The notes: generated by a model from the letters alone, not told the origin. A DNA stretch of 64,000 nucleotides from Arthrobacter sp. B6 (GCF_001663775.1 NZ_KV467169.1:945206-1009205); one strand, 5' to 3'. Positions 20,360 through 28,699 are shown, counted from the stretch's first letter. Numbers and translations: made by a program.

Positions 20360-20483
20360 GTGTCAATCCAAACACGGATCAGGGTTTCCCGGACCTGATT
20401 CCGGCCCGAACCGGGGGTATCTCAGGGGCCGTTCAGGGTGTTCCCCAGTAGAGCGGGACAACGCCGGACGGCAGGATCGAAGT

Positions 20484-22073
20484 ATGAACTCGCAGAACCC
20501 CACCCCCGATGAGGAACACCCCACCGAACCACTCCCGCCCCGCGGAACAGAACACCCCACCGAACCACTCCCGCCCCGCGGAACAGAACAACCCACCGAA
20601 CCGCTGACGCCCCAACCCGCCGCTTCCCAGGACACGCCGCCTTCCCCGCCGCAGGACGCAGGAGACCAGCCTCCTTTCGGCGAGCAGCCCGGACCGTATG
20701 CCGGCTCCTACGCCGGGCCCTCGTCGGGCCCGTACGTTGGCGCCAAAGCGCCTGGCCAGTCCACTGATTTCTTTCCCTGGATCCGGAGCCACGGCATCCA
20801 GCGCGGACGGGACCGCTGGATCGGTGGCGTCTCCAGCGGCATCGCGCAGCGGATGGGCATCGATCCGCTGATTGTCCGGGGCATCTTCATCGTGCTCACG
20901 CTTTTCGCCGGAATCGGCGTCCTCCTTTACGGCCTGGCCTGGGCATTCCTGCCCGAGCCTGACGGTCGCATCCATGTCCAGGAAGCCGGCGCAGGCCGGT
21001 GGTCCACGGGCATGACCGGCGCGCTCATCACCACCGTGGTCGGCCTCACCGGGCTCGGCGGCGGCTTCTGGGGCTGGAGCCGCAACGGCTTCGGCGGATT
21101 CCTCTGGACCGTCTTCTGGGTGGGCGGCGCCATCTACCTCATCTACTACCTGACCCAACGCAACAGGGCCCGGAACGGAGCTCCCATGAACGCCACCGCG
21201 CATCCCGCCGGCGCCGGCGGAAACGCCGCCTTCGCGGCCGCTTACCCCACCTCCCCCTACACCTCGCCGTACTCGACGACGGGCACCGGCTCCGCGGGGA
21301 ACCCTCCCTACACTCCGACACCCCCCTCGGGTCCAACCCCGCCCTACGGCGGCGGCAACTTCCCGGGCGGAGGCAACTATGGAGGCGGCAGCTATGGCGG
21401 CGGTTACCAGCCGCCGCAGGGCCCGGCTCTCCCGCCCAAGGTCCGCCCCGGCGGCCCCGGAACCCCTGCCGTGGCAATCACCGCCGGAACGGCTCTGCTT
21501 GTGGGCGGCGGGCTCAAGGCCCTCGACGCCGGCAACGTCATCAACCTCGGCGACTCCGCGAACGCCATCGTCTGGGCAAGCGCCGCAGCCGTATTGGGCC
21601 TGGGCATCCTTGTTGCCGGCCTGCGCGGCAGGACTTCCGGGATCCTCGGCTTCTTTGCCGTGGTGGCCCTGGTCATCGGCGGCATCTTCAGCCTGGTGGG
21701 CGACGGCGACAGGGTCCGCTTTACGCACGTGGGCTGGACGCCCGCCAGTATTGAGCAGGCCAGGGACGGATTCGACGTTACGGCCGGCCGCGGGACTGTT
21801 GACCTCACCGAACTGGGCGTGACTGCCCCGCTGGCTTCCGACGTCGAGATTCCCCTGGACATCACAGCCAGCAACGTGACAGTGATCATCCCTGACAACG
21901 TCCCGGTAGACATCAAGGCCGACATGACCATGGGCAACATCCACGAAGGCGCCAACCACCGCAGCGGGGTCTCCACCCGGGAAAGCAGCTACAACACCGA
22001 CCTGCCCGGCGCCCGCCTGGTGGTCGAGATTGACGGCACCTTCAGCAACGTCACCATCCAGGAAGGAAACTGA
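20484..22073 (+). CDS. PspC-domain membrane protein with LiaF-like C-terminus
   Basis: This 529-residue protein has a Pro/Glu/Thr-rich N-terminus with two perfect copies of a 12-residue repeat, EHPTEPLPPRGT. A PspC domain follows (about residues 110-165, RDRWIGGVSSGIAQRMG), then further membrane segments, a Gly/Tyr/Pro-rich linker (about 260-315) and three more hydrophobic segments. The C-terminal domain (about 415-529, VDIKADMTMGNIHEG ... FSNVTIQEGN) resembles the DUF2154 half of LiaF stress regulators. I chose ATG 20484 because longer in-frame versions overlap the divergent kinase gene. It heads a three-gene operon opposite the PspC kinase and is probably controlled by that system. Confidence 0.85.
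   Translation: MNSQNPTPDEEHPTEPLPPRGTEHPTEPLPPRGTEQPTEPLTPQPAASQDTPPSPPQDAGDQPPFGEQPGPYAGSYAGPSSGPYVGAKAPGQSTDFFPWIRSHGIQRGRDRWIGGVSSGIAQRMGIDPLIVRGIFIVLTLFAGIGVLLYGLAWAFLPEPDGRIHVQEAGAGRWSTGMTGALITTVVGLTGLGGGFWGWSRNGFGGFLWTVFWVGGAIYLIYYLTQRNRARNGAPMNATAHPAGAGGNAAFAAAYPTSPYTSPYSTTGTGSAGNPPYTPTPPSGPTPPYGGGNFPGGGNYGGGSYGGGYQPPQGPALPPKVRPGGPGTPAVAITAGTALLVGGGLKALDAGNVINLGDSANAIVWASAAAVLGLGILVAGLRGRTSGILGFFAVVALVIGGIFSLVGDGDRVRFTHVGWTPASIEQARDGFDVTAGRGTVDLTELGVTAPLASDVEIPLDITASNVTVIIPDNVPVDIKADMTMGNIHEGANHRSGVSTRESSYNTDLPGARLVVEIDGTFSNVTIQEGN
20514..20603. repeat. 36-bp in-frame tandem repeats in the PspC gene
   Basis: Two identical 36-nt units (20514-20549 and 20550-20585) and a third degenerate, partial unit encode EHPTEPLPPRGT-type 12-mers at the cytoplasmic N-terminus. 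Identity at the DNA level suggests recent duplication. Confidence 0.9.
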
Positions 22074-22074
22074 C

Positions 22075-22368
22075 ATGAGCAACGTTGATCCGGCACCGGA
22101 TTCATACACCAAGGAAACGCCGACGGCGGAGTCCAACGGGAGCACAGAACCCACCGGCCCCGCACCCACCCGGGTGGGTACCGTCGTCTGGGGCCTCGTG
22201 GTCCTGGCCCTCGCCGTCCTGGTCATCATCGCCCAACTGGGCGTCGTGACCCTGAACGGTACTTACGTACTGATCGGCCTCATGCTGGGGGCCGGGGCCG
22301 CGCTGGTGGTTGGCGGCCTGGTCTCGGCGAAGAAACGTGACAACGGACCCATAACAGGGAAGTCTTGA
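22075..22368 (+). CDS. small two-helix membrane protein of the PspC operon
   Basis: This 97-residue protein has a polar N-terminus (about 38 residues) and two hydrophobic segments, GTVVWGLVVLALAVLVIIAQ and YVLIGLMLGAGAALVVGGLV. It starts 1 nt after the stop of the PspC/LiaF-like gene, with AGGAAGG 9 nt upstream, and is followed 3 nt later by another PspC gene. I do not recognise the family. Its position argues for a role in the same membrane complex or stress response. Confidence 0.82.
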   Translation: MSNVDPAPDSYTKETPTAESNGSTEPTGPAPTRVGTVVWGLVVLALAVLVIIAQLGVVTLNGTYVLIGLMLGAGAALVVGGLVSAKKRDNGPITGKS

Positions 22369-22371
22369 ACC

Positions 22372-22629
22372 ATGGACAAGTTTTTCAGCATCGTCAGGGG
22401 CCTCGGCCTGAAACGCGGCCCGGAGCGCTGGCTGGGCGGCGTGTGCGGAGGGATCGCGGCCAAGCTCAACGTGGATGTGGCCTTCGTGCGGATCGCCTTC
22501 CTCGTTTTCTGCCTCCTCCCCGGACCCGCAGTGGTCTTCTATGTGGCAGCCTGGCTGATACTTCCGGACCAGCGGAACTCCATCCCGCTGCAGTCCTTCC
22601 TTGACCGACGGTCCATCAACGGATCCTGA
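22372..22629 (+). CDS. small PspC-domain protein
   Basis: This 85-residue protein is almost entirely one PspC domain (RGPERWLGGVCGGIAAKLNVD, then a membrane segment ending VVFYVAAWLILPD). It is the third PspC module in 4.5 kb, after the kinase sensor and the large LiaF-like protein. In bacteria PspC proteins sense membrane damage; here it closes the operon and is followed by a terminator. Confidence 0.9.
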   Translation: MDKFFSIVRGLGLKRGPERWLGGVCGGIAAKLNVDVAFVRIAFLVFCLLPGPAVVFYVAAWLILPDQRNSIPLQSFLDRRSINGS

Positions 22630-22648
22630 CCCCAGCAACCAGGCAACC

Positions 22649-22703
22649 AGGCCCCCGCCCCGCGGCGTACTCCCCCAGGGAACTCCGCGGACGGGGGCCT
22701 TTC
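22649..22703 (+). terminator. intrinsic terminator of the PspC operon
   Basis: A long GC-rich hairpin (left arm 22649-22664, right arm 22685-22700) ends in CCTTT, 20 nt after the last PspC gene. Confidence 0.75.
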
Positions 22704-22731
22704 CGTTGCCGCCTGACCCTGCGTCTTTCCT

Positions 22732-22763
22732 ATCCTGTGTCCACCGGCCGGTGGACACAGGAT
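22732..22763. promoter_or_regulatory. perfect 32-bp palindrome upstream of the ABC exporter
   Basis: The half-site ATCCTGTGTCCACCGG is followed directly by its exact reverse complement with no spacer. It lies 51 nt before the ABC ATPase start and after the PspC terminator. A loop-free dyad of this length suits a protein-binding operator better than a hairpin. The candidate binder is the response regulator encoded at 26033, but this is inferred from position only. Confidence 0.7.
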
Positions 22764-22814
22764 TCAACCGCTTGGGCCTCTCGGCAGGGTGCCGCCGACT
22801 GCCACGCTGGAAGC

Positions 22815-23789
22815 ATGAACTCTTCACCCAGCCCGGAGCGGCCGGCCCCTGACGCCATCACCGTCCGCGGGCTCAACAAGTCCTACCGGCTCCCCAAGGG
22901 CGGCACCCTCACCGCCGTGGACCACCTCGACCTCACCATCCGCGCCGGCGAAACCTATGCCCTTCTGGGTCCGAACGGGGCGGGCAAGTCCACCACCATC
23001 GAGATGCTTGAAGGACACCGGAAACCGGACAGCGGCGACGTGCGGGTCCTGGAAACCCGGCCCTGGAAGGCCCACCCGTCCTTCCGCGCCAGAATCGGGA
23101 TTGTCCTCCAGGAGGCCACGGACTCGGGAGAACTTCGGGTTTCGGAGGCACTGCGGTCACTCGCGTCCTGCTTTCCCGCACCCCGGCAGGTGGACGACGT
23201 CATTGACGCTGTGGGGCTCGGCGGCAAGGGCGGGGTCCGCATCTCCACACTGTCCGGCGGCCAGCGGCGCCGCCTTGATGTGGCGCTGGGGATCATCGGC
23301 AACCCGGAAGTCCTGTTCCTGGATGAACCCACCACCGGGTTCGATCCCGAGGCCCGGCGGCAGTTCTGGGACCTCATCCGCCAGCTGAGCCATGGCGGCA
23401 CCACCATAGTGCTCACCACGCACTACCTCGACGAGGCCGAGCAACTGGCGGACCGCATCGGCGTGATTAACCACGGCCGGCTGATCGCCGAGGGCACCCC
23501 GCAGGACATCGGCGGCCCTGGCCTCCGCGTGCCGCGCGTCCGGTGGCGGGATGCGTCCGGCCTCCGCGAAGTGGTCACCGGGCAGCCGGCCGCCCTGGTC
23601 AATTCACTGTCCGACGGCGGCGCAACCGAGCCGGCGGAGCTCGCCGTCGTGCGTCCCAGCCTGGAGGACATCTACCTCCACCTCATCGGCACCGCCGATG
23701 AGCAGCGTCCGGACCATCCCGAACCGTCGGCAGACCCGGCGGCACAGCCGGACCAGGCAACACCCTCCACGACAGGAGCCCACCGATGA
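22815..23789 (+). CDS. ABC transporter ATP-binding protein (ABC-2 type exporter)
   Basis: This 324-residue ATPase has Walker A GPNGAGKST (residues 52-60), signature LSGGQRRRLD, Walker B VLFLDEPTTG and H-loop TTHYLDEAEQ. It belongs to the DrrA/CcmA-like group that powers drug or lipid export through ABC-2 permeases. I start it at ATG 22815; a longer in-frame ORF would run through the palindromic operator. It overlaps the permease start by 4 nt (ATGA). Together with the following kinase and regulator it forms a sensor-exporter cassette. Confidence 0.92.
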   Translation: MNSSPSPERPAPDAITVRGLNKSYRLPKGGTLTAVDHLDLTIRAGETYALLGPNGAGKSTTIEMLEGHRKPDSGDVRVLETRPWKAHPSFRARIGIVLQEATDSGELRVSEALRSLASCFPAPRQVDDVIDAVGLGGKGGVRISTLSGGQRRRLDVALGIIGNPEVLFLDEPTTGFDPEARRQFWDLIRQLSHGGTTIVLTTHYLDEAEQLADRIGVINHGRLIAEGTPQDIGGPGLRVPRVRWRDASGLREVVTGQPAALVNSLSDGGATEPAELAVVRPSLEDIYLHLIGTADEQRPDHPEPSADPAAQPDQATPSTTGAHR

Positions 23790-24652
23790 GCCCCGCACTG
23801 CCCGCATCCGCCGCCGCCGAAACAGGCCGGCCGGCCTGGCGTCCATCAGTCCTGCGCCTGGGGCTTGGCCGGATCCTGCTGGAGATCAAGTTATTTAACC
23901 GGGATGTGCTGTCACTGGGCCTCGTGCTGTTTTTCCCGATCCTGATGATGTCGCTGTTCGGTACCGTCTTCGGGGATGAGCCAGTGTTCGGCGCGGATCC
24001 TAACGGGCAGGGCGGCATCACCCCGGCCCACTACTACCTTCCCGGCATGCTCGCGCTGAGCACCATCCTCAGCGGCTTCCAGAACCTCAGCAGCTACGTT
24101 GCAACCGAGCGCTTCAACGGCACGGTAAAACGGCTGGCCGGAACACCGTTGCCAGCGGCCTCGTACTTCATCGGGAAAACAGGGCAGACGCTCTACCTGA
24201 TCGTGGCGCAGACCGCCTTCCTGCTGCTGGCTGCCACCCTCCTGTTTGACGTGCCGCTCCCCCGCGAAGCCGGACAGTGGGCGCTGATGGCCCTTTTGAT
24301 GGTCCTGGCCACGGCCGCGTGGGCCACCGTGGCCATAGCCTTCACGGCCCTGCCCAAGTCCGCACAGAGCGCCTCGACGCTCGCGGTGCTGCCCGTGCTG
24401 CTACTGTCCTTCACGTCCGGAGTGTATTTCCCGTTTTCCCAGCTTCCGGACTGGCTGCAGTCCGTCAGCAATTTCTTCCCCCTGCGCTGGACGGCGAGCG
24501 CCTTCCGGTCTGTCTTCCTGCCCGGCAGCTTTGAGGCCGTGGAGCCGGGCGGCACGTACAACCTGCCGCTTACGTTCCTGGTGCTGGGCATCTGGGTGGT
24601 GGCCGGCGCTGTCGTGGCCCGGCTGGCGTTCAAGTGGCCGCCACAGAAGTAG
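23786..24652 (+). CDS. ABC-2 type transporter permease
   Basis: This 288-residue membrane protein has about six hydrophobic segments. It has the ABC-2 family pattern of an early cytoplasmic amphipathic stretch and a segment LFFPILMMSLFGTVF near residue 45, with later helices at about 100-215 and 260-285. It is translationally coupled to the ATPase gene by an ATGA overlap. The substrate is not evident; linear-antibiotic or lipid efflux is typical of this group. Confidence 0.9.
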   Translation: MSPALPASAAAETGRPAWRPSVLRLGLGRILLEIKLFNRDVLSLGLVLFFPILMMSLFGTVFGDEPVFGADPNGQGGITPAHYYLPGMLALSTILSGFQNLSSYVATERFNGTVKRLAGTPLPAASYFIGKTGQTLYLIVAQTAFLLLAATLLFDVPLPREAGQWALMALLMVLATAAWATVAIAFTALPKSAQSASTLAVLPVLLLSFTSGVYFPFSQLPDWLQSVSNFFPLRWTASAFRSVFLPGSFEAVEPGGTYNLPLTFLVLGIWVVAGAVVARLAFKWPPQK

Positions 24653-24684
24653 CCGGGCCGGTGGGGGCGGGCGTGTCGTCCACC

Positions 24685-24713
24685 TTGGTTGCCTGCCTCC
24701 ACGCCGATAGTGT
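24685..24713 (+). promoter_or_regulatory. complete promoter of a leaderless histidine kinase gene
   Basis: A -35 box TTGGTT (24685-24690), a 17-bp spacer and a -10 box TAGTGT (24708-24713) are followed after 6 nt by the ATG at 24720. The transcription start should coincide with the start codon. No Shine-Dalgarno sequence is present. Confidence 0.75.
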
Positions 24714-24719
24714 GCACCC

Positions 24720-26036
24720 ATGAGCTATATCAGCGGACGGACCGAGCGGCTGCTGCCCGCGCGCTCGGTGTGGACCACCTCCATGGTCTGGTGGCATGCC
24801 GGTTTCTACGCGGCGCTGGCCAGCGTGTCCTACTTCGCGCTCTTCGGCAATGAACGGGAGCCCGGGACCCCGCTGGTGGTTGGGGCGCTGCTGCTCCTCG
24901 GGACCGCCTACCCGTTCCTCACCCGCACCAGGGATCTCCGTACGCCACGTCCCACCATTTATGTGGCGCTGCTAGTGGCGGTGGTGGTGTTCCTCTCGTT
25001 TGTGTACGACGGCGCGGGCGTCCTGCTGTTTGTGGCCTTCCCGCAGGTCTGGATGTTTACGGCCTCTCAGCGCCAGGGTGTGGCTGCCACTGCACTGCTC
25101 TGCGTGGGCGTCGCTGTTGGCCAAGTGAACCGCTGGGGGCTGAACGGCCTGGAGGTGTACGGCATCACGGCACAGCTGGTGACGTCGTTCGTGGCCAGCT
25201 GCATGATCGGCCTGTGGATCTCCAAAGTCATCCAGCAAAGCGAACAGCGGGCCGAACTGCTGGCCGAACTTGACGCAACGCGCCATGAGCTCGATGTGGC
25301 CGAGCAGGCGCGCGGCGCACTCGCCGAGCGGGAGCGGATGGCCCGGGAAATCCACGACACCCTGGCACAGGGCTTCACGTCCATCGCCATGTTGTCCGAA
25401 GCGGCGCAGGCCCAGCTCAGGACACAGCCACAGGATCCCGCGGGTCTGCTGCGGAGCCTTTCGGCCATCTCCCAGACCGCGCGGGAAAGCCTGGCGGAAG
25501 CCCGGGCCCTGGTGGCGTCGGGCGTCCCGTCCCACGTCCAGGGCGGAGACCTGCTGGCGGCACTGCAGCGGCTTCCTGATTCCCTGCACCTGGACAGCAT
25601 GCAGCTGAAGATCGCGTTGCCGGACAGCCTGCCGGCGCTTCAGTCCACGCAGCAGGTGGCCCTGCTCCGGACGGCGCAGGAAGCCCTGAACAACGTCCGG
25701 AGGCATTCCCGGGCCACAACCGCGGAGCTGCTGGTGGACGTCCCGGCGGGAGAGCCGCCGCTGCTGCGGCTGACCGTGACGGACAACGGACAGGGCTTTG
25801 ACACCTCCGCCAACCACCAGGGGTTTGGCCTGAAGTCGATGGCTGCCCGCCTGGAGGAAATAGGCGGACGGCTCGAAGTCACTTCATCCTCCGGCGGCAC
25901 CCGGCTGGTGGCTGTCGTCCCGACGGCGGGACCAGCCGTCCGCGCGGATGGAACCGAACGTGCCGACGCGGCAGCACCGGAGTCCGGGGATGCGGACCAT
26001 CGCTTGGAAACCCCCACGCCCGGAGCCAGGGCGTGA
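24720..26036 (+). CDS. sensor histidine kinase (NarL-type partner)
   Basis: This 438-residue membrane kinase has about five or six transmembrane segments in residues 25-170, a coiled linker (about 172-205), a HisKA_3 domain with His212 in REIHDTLAQGF and a HATPase domain (EALNNVRRHSRA, TDNGQGF, GFGLKSMAARLEEIGG). It is typical of intramembrane-sensing kinases next to ABC exporters. It overlaps the regulator gene by 4 nt (GTGA). Its own promoter (24685) appears leaderless, so it need not depend on the exporter transcript. Confidence 0.93.
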   Translation: MSYISGRTERLLPARSVWTTSMVWWHAGFYAALASVSYFALFGNEREPGTPLVVGALLLLGTAYPFLTRTRDLRTPRPTIYVALLVAVVVFLSFVYDGAGVLLFVAFPQVWMFTASQRQGVAATALLCVGVAVGQVNRWGLNGLEVYGITAQLVTSFVASCMIGLWISKVIQQSEQRAELLAELDATRHELDVAEQARGALAERERMAREIHDTLAQGFTSIAMLSEAAQAQLRTQPQDPAGLLRSLSAISQTARESLAEARALVASGVPSHVQGGDLLAALQRLPDSLHLDSMQLKIALPDSLPALQSTQQVALLRTAQEALNNVRRHSRATTAELLVDVPAGEPPLLRLTVTDNGQGFDTSANHQGFGLKSMAARLEEIGGRLEVTSSSGGTRLVAVVPTAGPAVRADGTERADAAAPESGDADHRLETPTPGARA

Positions 26037-26665
26037 CCGCCTCGGGAACGGTCACCGTGGTCCTGGCCGATGACCACCCTGTGGTCCGGAGCGGCCTTGC
26101 CGCGCTGCTGGACACCGCTGCCGGCATTGACGTGGTGGCTGACGCCGCCAACGGCCAGGAAGCCGTGGACGCCGTCAGCCGCCTGCGGCCGGACGTTGTG
26201 CTGATGGACCTGCGGATGCCGGTCCTGGACGGCGCCGGCGCCACGGAACAGATCCGGGACCGGTTCCCCGGCACCAAGGTACTGGTCCTCACTACTTACG
26301 ACGACGACTCCGACATCATGCGCGCAGTGGAGTCGGGCGCGGTGGGCTACCTCCTGAAGGACACTCCCGGGGAGCGGATCATTGACGCCGTGCGCGCTGC
26401 TGCCCGTGGTGAGACCGTGCTGGCGCCGCCGGTTGCGGCACGGCTGGTCTCCCGGATGCGGTCCCCGGAACCGCCCCGGCTGACGGCCAGGGAGGTGGAG
26501 GTCCTCCGTTGCGTTGCCCAGGGACTGAGCAACCCCGAGGTGGCCGCGCGCCTGCACATCGCCGAAGCGACCGTCAAAACCCACCTGCTGAGGGTCTTCA
26601 ACAAACTGGATGTGGATGACAGGACCCGGGCTGTGGTCCTCGCCATGGAGCGTGGCCTTTTGTAA
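26033..26665 (+). CDS. LuxR-family response regulator (ABC exporter locus)
   Basis: This 210-residue NarL/LuxR-type regulator has receiver motifs ADDHPVV, Asp59 (LMDLRMPVL) and a lysine in GYLLKDTPGE, followed by a LuxR DNA-binding domain (LTAREVEVLRCVAQGLSNPEVA ending KLDVDDRTRAV). It starts with GTG inside the kinase stop codon. It most plausibly controls the upstream ABC exporter, where a 32-bp palindrome could be its site. Confidence 0.93.
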   Translation: MTASGTVTVVLADDHPVVRSGLAALLDTAAGIDVVADAANGQEAVDAVSRLRPDVVLMDLRMPVLDGAGATEQIRDRFPGTKVLVLTTYDDDSDIMRAVESGAVGYLLKDTPGERIIDAVRAAARGETVLAPPVAARLVSRMRSPEPPRLTAREVEVLRCVAQGLSNPEVAARLHIAEATVKTHLLRVFNKLDVDDRTRAVVLAMERGLL

Positions 26666-26670
26666 CCGGT

Positions 26671-26701
26671 TTGTGTCGTACCCCACACCGAGCACTAGAA
26701 T
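26671..26701 (+). promoter_or_regulatory. candidate pfkA promoter
   Basis: TTGTGT (26671-26676) and TAGAAT (26696-26701) are separated by 19 bp, slightly long. Transcription would start near 26708, giving a leader of about 56 nt. Confidence 0.45.
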
Positions 26702-26763
26702 CTAGGGTGAGCTCAGCGTGGCGCTCTGCCTGTAAACCTTCACACCAGGATTTGAGCCGAGAC

Positions 26764-27789
26764 ATGAAAATTGGAATTCTTACCAGCGGTGGCGACTGCC
26801 CCGGACTGAACGCCGTTATCCGCGGAGCCGTCCTTAAAGGCATTGCCATCCACGGCCACGAATTCGTGGGGTTCCTGGACGGCTGGCGCGGCGTCGTTGA
26901 AGGCGACATCATCGATATCCCCCGCACCATGGTCCGCGGCATCGCCAAGCAGGGTGGCACCATCCTGGGGACTTCCCGCACCAACCCGTTCGAGAACGGC
27001 GGCGGCCCGGAGGTCATCAAGGCCCACATGGACCGCATGGGCATCGATGCGATCATCGCCATCGGCGGTGAGGGAACACTCGCTGCGGCCAAGCGCCTCA
27101 CCGACGCCGGGCTGAAGATCGTGGGTGTCCCCAAGACCGTGGACAATGACCTCGACGCCACCGACTACACCTTCGGATTTGATACGGCCGTGCAGATCGC
27201 CACCGAGGCCATCGACCGGCTGCGTACCACCGGCGAGTCCCATCACCGCTGCATGATCGCCGAAGTGATGGGCCGCCATGTGGGGTGGATCGCCCTCCAC
27301 GCCGGAATGGCCGCCGGTGCGCATGCCATCCTGATCCCGGAGCAGAAGGTCAGCATCGAACAGATCACCGAATGGGTGCAGGAGGCCCACGACCGTGGCC
27401 GTGCGCCCCTGGTGGTGGTTGCGGAAGGCTTTGTGCCTGAACATATGGAAACTCCCCACTCCGAGCGTGGCCTGGACACCTTCGGCCGGCCCCGGCTGGG
27501 CGGCATCGCGGACCAGCTCGCCCCCGAACTTGAAGCCCGCACGGGCATCGAAACCCGCGCCACCATCCTGGGCCACATCCAGCGCGGCGGCGTCCCGTCC
27601 GCCTTCGACCGCGTCCTGGCCACCCGGCTGGGCATGGCCGCCATCGATTCCGTGGTGGAAGGCTACTGGGGCGGCATGGTGGCGCTCAAGGGCACCGACA
27701 TCGAGCACGTGGCCTTCTCGGAGGCCCTGGGCCAGTTGAAGACCGTTCCGCAGAACCGCTACGACGAGGCCGCCGTCCTGTTCGGCTAG
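26764..27789 (+). CDS. pfkA: 6-phosphofructokinase
   Basis: This 341-residue group A phosphofructokinase phosphorylates fructose 6-phosphate in glycolysis. It shows the nucleotide loop LTSGGDCPG near residue 10, Gly104 in IGGEGTLAAAK (glycine here is the ATP-type residue) and the active-site segment GVPKTVDNDLDAT, where Lys124 is the residue typical of PPi-type and group III enzymes. G104/K124 is the combination known from Streptomyces ATP-dependent enzymes, so ATP dependence is expected. I chose ATG 26764 (GAGCCGAG upstream). A long palindrome follows the gene. Confidence 0.93.
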   Translation: MKIGILTSGGDCPGLNAVIRGAVLKGIAIHGHEFVGFLDGWRGVVEGDIIDIPRTMVRGIAKQGGTILGTSRTNPFENGGGPEVIKAHMDRMGIDAIIAIGGEGTLAAAKRLTDAGLKIVGVPKTVDNDLDATDYTFGFDTAVQIATEAIDRLRTTGESHHRCMIAEVMGRHVGWIALHAGMAAGAHAILIPEQKVSIEQITEWVQEAHDRGRAPLVVVAEGFVPEHMETPHSERGLDTFGRPRLGGIADQLAPELEARTGIETRATILGHIQRGGVPSAFDRVLATRLGMAAIDSVVEGYWGGMVALKGTDIEHVAFSEALGQLKTVPQNRYDEAAVLFG

Positions 27790-27797
27790 GCCTCAAT

Positions 27798-27877
27798 CAG
27801 CACAGGATCCGCGCGAACGTACAGTTGTGGCCCCACTTCGAAGGGCCACAACTGTACGTTCGCGCTTCCCTGTGCTG
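27798..27877. repeat. long hairpin repeat, family B, copy 1
   Basis: Core arms of 23 nt (27811-27833 and 27843-27865) pair perfectly around a 9-nt loop. After a small internal bulge, outer arms CAGCACAGG / CCTGTGCTG extend the stem. The copy at 57486-57549 shares the core with a compensatory base-pair change. It lies between pfkA and a downstream GNAT gene. No T-tract is present. Confidence 0.85.
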
Positions 27878-27879
27878 GG

Positions 27880-27885
27880 TAGGCT
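27880..27885 (+). promoter_or_regulatory. -10 box TAGGCT of a leaderless GNAT gene
   Basis: TAGGCT lies 6 nt before the ATG at 27892, just beyond the family B hairpin. A leaderless transcript is predicted. Confidence 0.55.
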
Positions 27886-27891
27886 GGGGAT

Positions 27892-28608
27892 ATGACTCTT
27901 GACCCCGGTTCCGCCGCCATCATACAGCTCGCATGGGCAAGGCGCCTGGGGCTCGACGACGATGCGTTCGCGGGGGCGGTTGCTTCCGGCGAGCGGCTGG
28001 TCAGGGCTGACGATTCAGTGCAGACGGTGGAATTTGTCCGGCTTTTCGGCAGCTCGGCCCTGGTTGGCCCGCAGTGGGTGATCGACGCTGCTGCCGGAAT
28101 CCCGGACCAGGAGATGGCCCAGCACGTCACCCTGCTGACCCTGACCCGCGACCATGGAGGACACGGTCTGGGGGCGGCGGCACTGTTCTTCGCCGACGAC
28201 CTGCCCCTGAAGCATCCGTCCGAGGACCTGACGGTGTCCCACGGCAACCCCGAGGCGATCGAACTGGAAGCGCTGTGCCCCCCGGACGACGTCAACGAGG
28301 TGGGGCTCTCGGACCTGGAAAACCGGTACACCATCGTGCACGAGGTGGACGGCCGGCGGGTCCCGGTAGCCTGCGGGGCGTACACCGAGTGGGAAGGCCT
28401 GCTGGGCCACCTCGGTGTGCTGGTGGATCCTGCGTGGCGGCGGCGCGGGCTTGGCTCGTTGGCTGCCTCCATCGCCGCCCACGAGGCACTCGCGGCAGGA
28501 CTCACCGTCCAGTGGCGTGCCGAAGTCAGCAACACCGGATCCGTGGCTTTGGCCCGGAAGCTCGGGCTGTCCACCGGAGGAATCCAGACCAGCGTGCACC
28601 TGCGCTGA
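27892..28608 (+). CDS. GNAT-family N-acetyltransferase
   Basis: This 238-residue protein has a single GNAT domain in its C-terminal half, with the acetyl-CoA-binding loop WRRRGLGSLAASIAAHE at about residue 180 and the terminal strand NTGSVALARKLGLS. The first 120 residues carry no motif I recognise. The substrate is unknown. It is monocistronic and, on the -10 position, probably leaderless. Confidence 0.82.
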   Translation: MTLDPGSAAIIQLAWARRLGLDDDAFAGAVASGERLVRADDSVQTVEFVRLFGSSALVGPQWVIDAAAGIPDQEMAQHVTLLTLTRDHGGHGLGAAALFFADDLPLKHPSEDLTVSHGNPEAIELEALCPPDDVNEVGLSDLENRYTIVHEVDGRRVPVACGAYTEWEGLLGHLGVLVDPAWRRRGLGSLAASIAAHEALAAGLTVQWRAEVSNTGSVALARKLGLSTGGIQTSVHLR

Positions 28609-28699
28609 CCCCCCGGGCCAGGCCTCGCCCGGTCCGGCCCGGCGGCACGTAGCGCGCCGCCGTCGGCCCAGTGCCGCGGTCGGGCTCAGTGGAGCAGGA

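Noticed and set aside
20433..22229. 598-codon minus-strand open frame
   Set aside because: It is antisense to the PspC/LiaF-like gene, which has clear domains; the antisense product has none.
22732..22763. 32-bp palindrome as a transcription terminator
   Set aside because: It has no loop without breaking several central pairs and no U-tract on either strand; the preceding operon already has a terminator at 22649-22703.
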